A stretch of 5,640 bases of DNA from Planctomycetota bacterium (lineage in GTDB: Bacteria; Planctomycetota; Phycisphaerae; UBA1845; PWPN01): positions 1 to 5,640 of the forward strand of contig JACQVT010000864.1 in the NCBI GenBank assembly GCA_016209665.1, given 5' to 3'. Shown piece after piece: positions 4,837 through 5,640 of this stretch. The notes beneath the pieces are model-generated. The model did no database searches and was not told where the DNA came from. It saw nothing but the letters and a program-made list of their open reading frames with translations. Made by a program: the position numbers and the translations under genes. Each line of letters starts with the position of its first letter. Position 1 is the stretch's first letter.

Positions 4837-5640
4837 ATGGGCGGGCCCCGGTCCGCGAGGCCGATCGTCGCCGTGCTGCTTGTCGCCGGCGGGCTGGTAT
4901 TCGCCGGGTGCACCGATGATGAAGAAAAGCCGCCGGCCGCCGAGGTCAGGACCGTCGAGGCTTACGGGGTGACGCTGGGGCCCGAGGCGACGCCGCAAGA
5001 GGTGGTCTACGTGCTGCTGCGGTCGATCGCCGACGACTACGAGGCCGCGAAGGCCAAGGATGCCAAGGCTGCCCGCAGCGCCCAGGAGCTGACGTTCTCG
5101 CTCGCCGCTCCGAAGATCATGGAGGAGCGGCTGGTGGGGGCGGTCAATCAGTTGAATGACTTGCACAAGAAGAGCCTGGGCGACGAGCGCGACGCCCGGT
5201 TGTTCAAGACCGCCCGCTACTGGGCGCCGATCGTCGGCCACTACCGGGCCAGCTTTCAGGACATCGATCTAGCGACGCTGACGCGCGATTCCTGGGTGGC
5301 CATGGCCGCGGACGGCCGGACGGCCGAGTTCTTCCACCCGGTCGCCCACGACCGATCGCAGACGGACCCCGCCAAGGCCGAGACCGCCACCCTCAAGATC
5401 GAGTTGAACCGCGAGTCGGCACAGGCGGGCGGACCGGAGTACTGGCGGGTCTCACGGGTTCGATTTCTGGGTCGCCAGTTCCCGGCCCCCTCGGCGGCGG
5501 TGCTGGTCTCGGCCTATGGCCTGATGCTCGATGAGTCCGCGACGCCCGAACAGGTGGCGTCGGTGTTGGTGCGGTCGCTGGCGGAAATGGCCGGCGCCGA
5601 GAAGGCGGGGAAGAAGGACGTCTGGGCCTCGAGCCTGTAC
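4837..5640 (+). CDS. Lipoprotein of unknown function with an internally repeated module, C-terminus beyond window
   Basis: The frame is open to the right edge (268 codons). The N-terminus is a lipoprotein signal: arginines in the first eight residues, the hydrophobic stretch VAVLLVAGGLVFAG (11-24), then Cys25 as the probable lipidated residue (lipobox FAGC, with a less usual Phe at -3). An acidic, proline-containing linker follows. The mature part is predicted soluble and charged. Residues 43-60 (YGVTLGPEATPQEVVYVL) recur as YGLMLDESATPEQVASVL at 227-244, and both are followed by an R-S-[IL]-A segment and Lys/Ala/Asp-rich helix, so a module of about 184 residues repeats and the second copy continues past the edge. 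I do not recognise a family. ATG 4837 gives a normal 24-residue signal. ATG 4795 is in frame and very close to the predicted transcription start, but would give a 38-residue signal; GTG 4825 is a third option. None has a good ribosome binding site. Confidence 0.8.
   Translation, partial: MGGPRSARPIVAVLLVAGGLVFAGCTDDEEKPPAAEVRTVEAYGVTLGPEATPQEVVYVLLRSIADDYEAAKAKDAKAARSAQELTFSLAAPKIMEERLVGAVNQLNDLHKKSLGDERDARLFKTARYWAPIVGHYRASFQDIDLATLTRDSWVAMAADGRTAEFFHPVAHDRSQTDPAKAETATLKIELNRESAQAGGPEYWRVSRVRFLGRQFPAPSAAVLVSAYGLMLDESATPEQVASVLVRSLAEMAGAEKAGKKDVWASSLY

Noticed and set aside
4549..5241. A 230-codon minus-strand open frame over the lipoprotein start
   Set aside because: It spans the divergent promoter region and is antisense to a gene with a clear lipoprotein signal and internal repeat. 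Its product has no recognisable features.
1..5640. CRISPR array, tRNA, rRNA, or integrase/transposase gene
   Set aside because: No spaced repeat series, no tRNA-like cloverleaf, no rRNA motif and no transposase or recombinase motif was seen on either strand.

Overview
This is a GC-rich, densely coding stretch of bacterial chromosome. Gene style suggests a Planctomycetes/Phycisphaerae-type bacterium: a bacterial NAD-type isocitrate dehydrogenase, a membrane-protein remnant resembling a planctomycete multi-pass family, a Zn-type HIT protein, a lipoprotein of unknown family, and hairpin repeats built on a GTGGC-CAGYCG core. The taxonomic guess rests on remembered protein and repeat style, not on a marker gene, so it is tentative.

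Layout. (1) 1-1247, minus: an MBOAT-family membrane O-acyltransferase, cut at its C-terminus by the window edge. (2) 1248-1654: a 407-bp divergent intergenic region with a good plus-strand sigma70-type promoter (1418-1445) and a palindromic repeat element of about 142 bp (1488-1629). The element is made of two inverted hairpin units, is flanked by 12-bp direct repeats and carries a 16-bp tandem duplication. (3) 1655-3616, plus: a two-gene operon, NAD-dependent isocitrate dehydrogenase then hemC (hydroxymethylbilane synthase). (4) 3617-4180: no intact gene. It holds a 155-codon internal fragment of a multi-pass membrane protein with both ends missing, read here as a relic. (5) 4181-4708, minus: a HIT-family nucleotide hydrolase/transferase with a CxxC...H...H zinc signature. 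(6) 4709-4836: a compact divergent promoter region. Its two promoters have identical -10 hexamers, and their -35 boxes sit back to back inside a LacI/PurR-like palindrome. (7) 4837-5640, plus: a lipoprotein running off the right edge, with a repeating module of about 184 residues.

Functionally, the central operon pairs a TCA-cycle enzyme with an early tetrapyrrole enzyme. Its mRNA leader would be about 200 nt long and would contain the whole repeat element. The MBOAT protein would acylate a cell-surface or exported substrate, but no partner gene is visible. The HIT protein and the lipoprotein share a promoter region but no obvious pathway.

The most notable signals are the repeat element, whose two hairpins differ by compensated base pairs, the internal duplication in the lipoprotein, the gene relic between hemC and the HIT gene, and the back-to-back promoter architecture.
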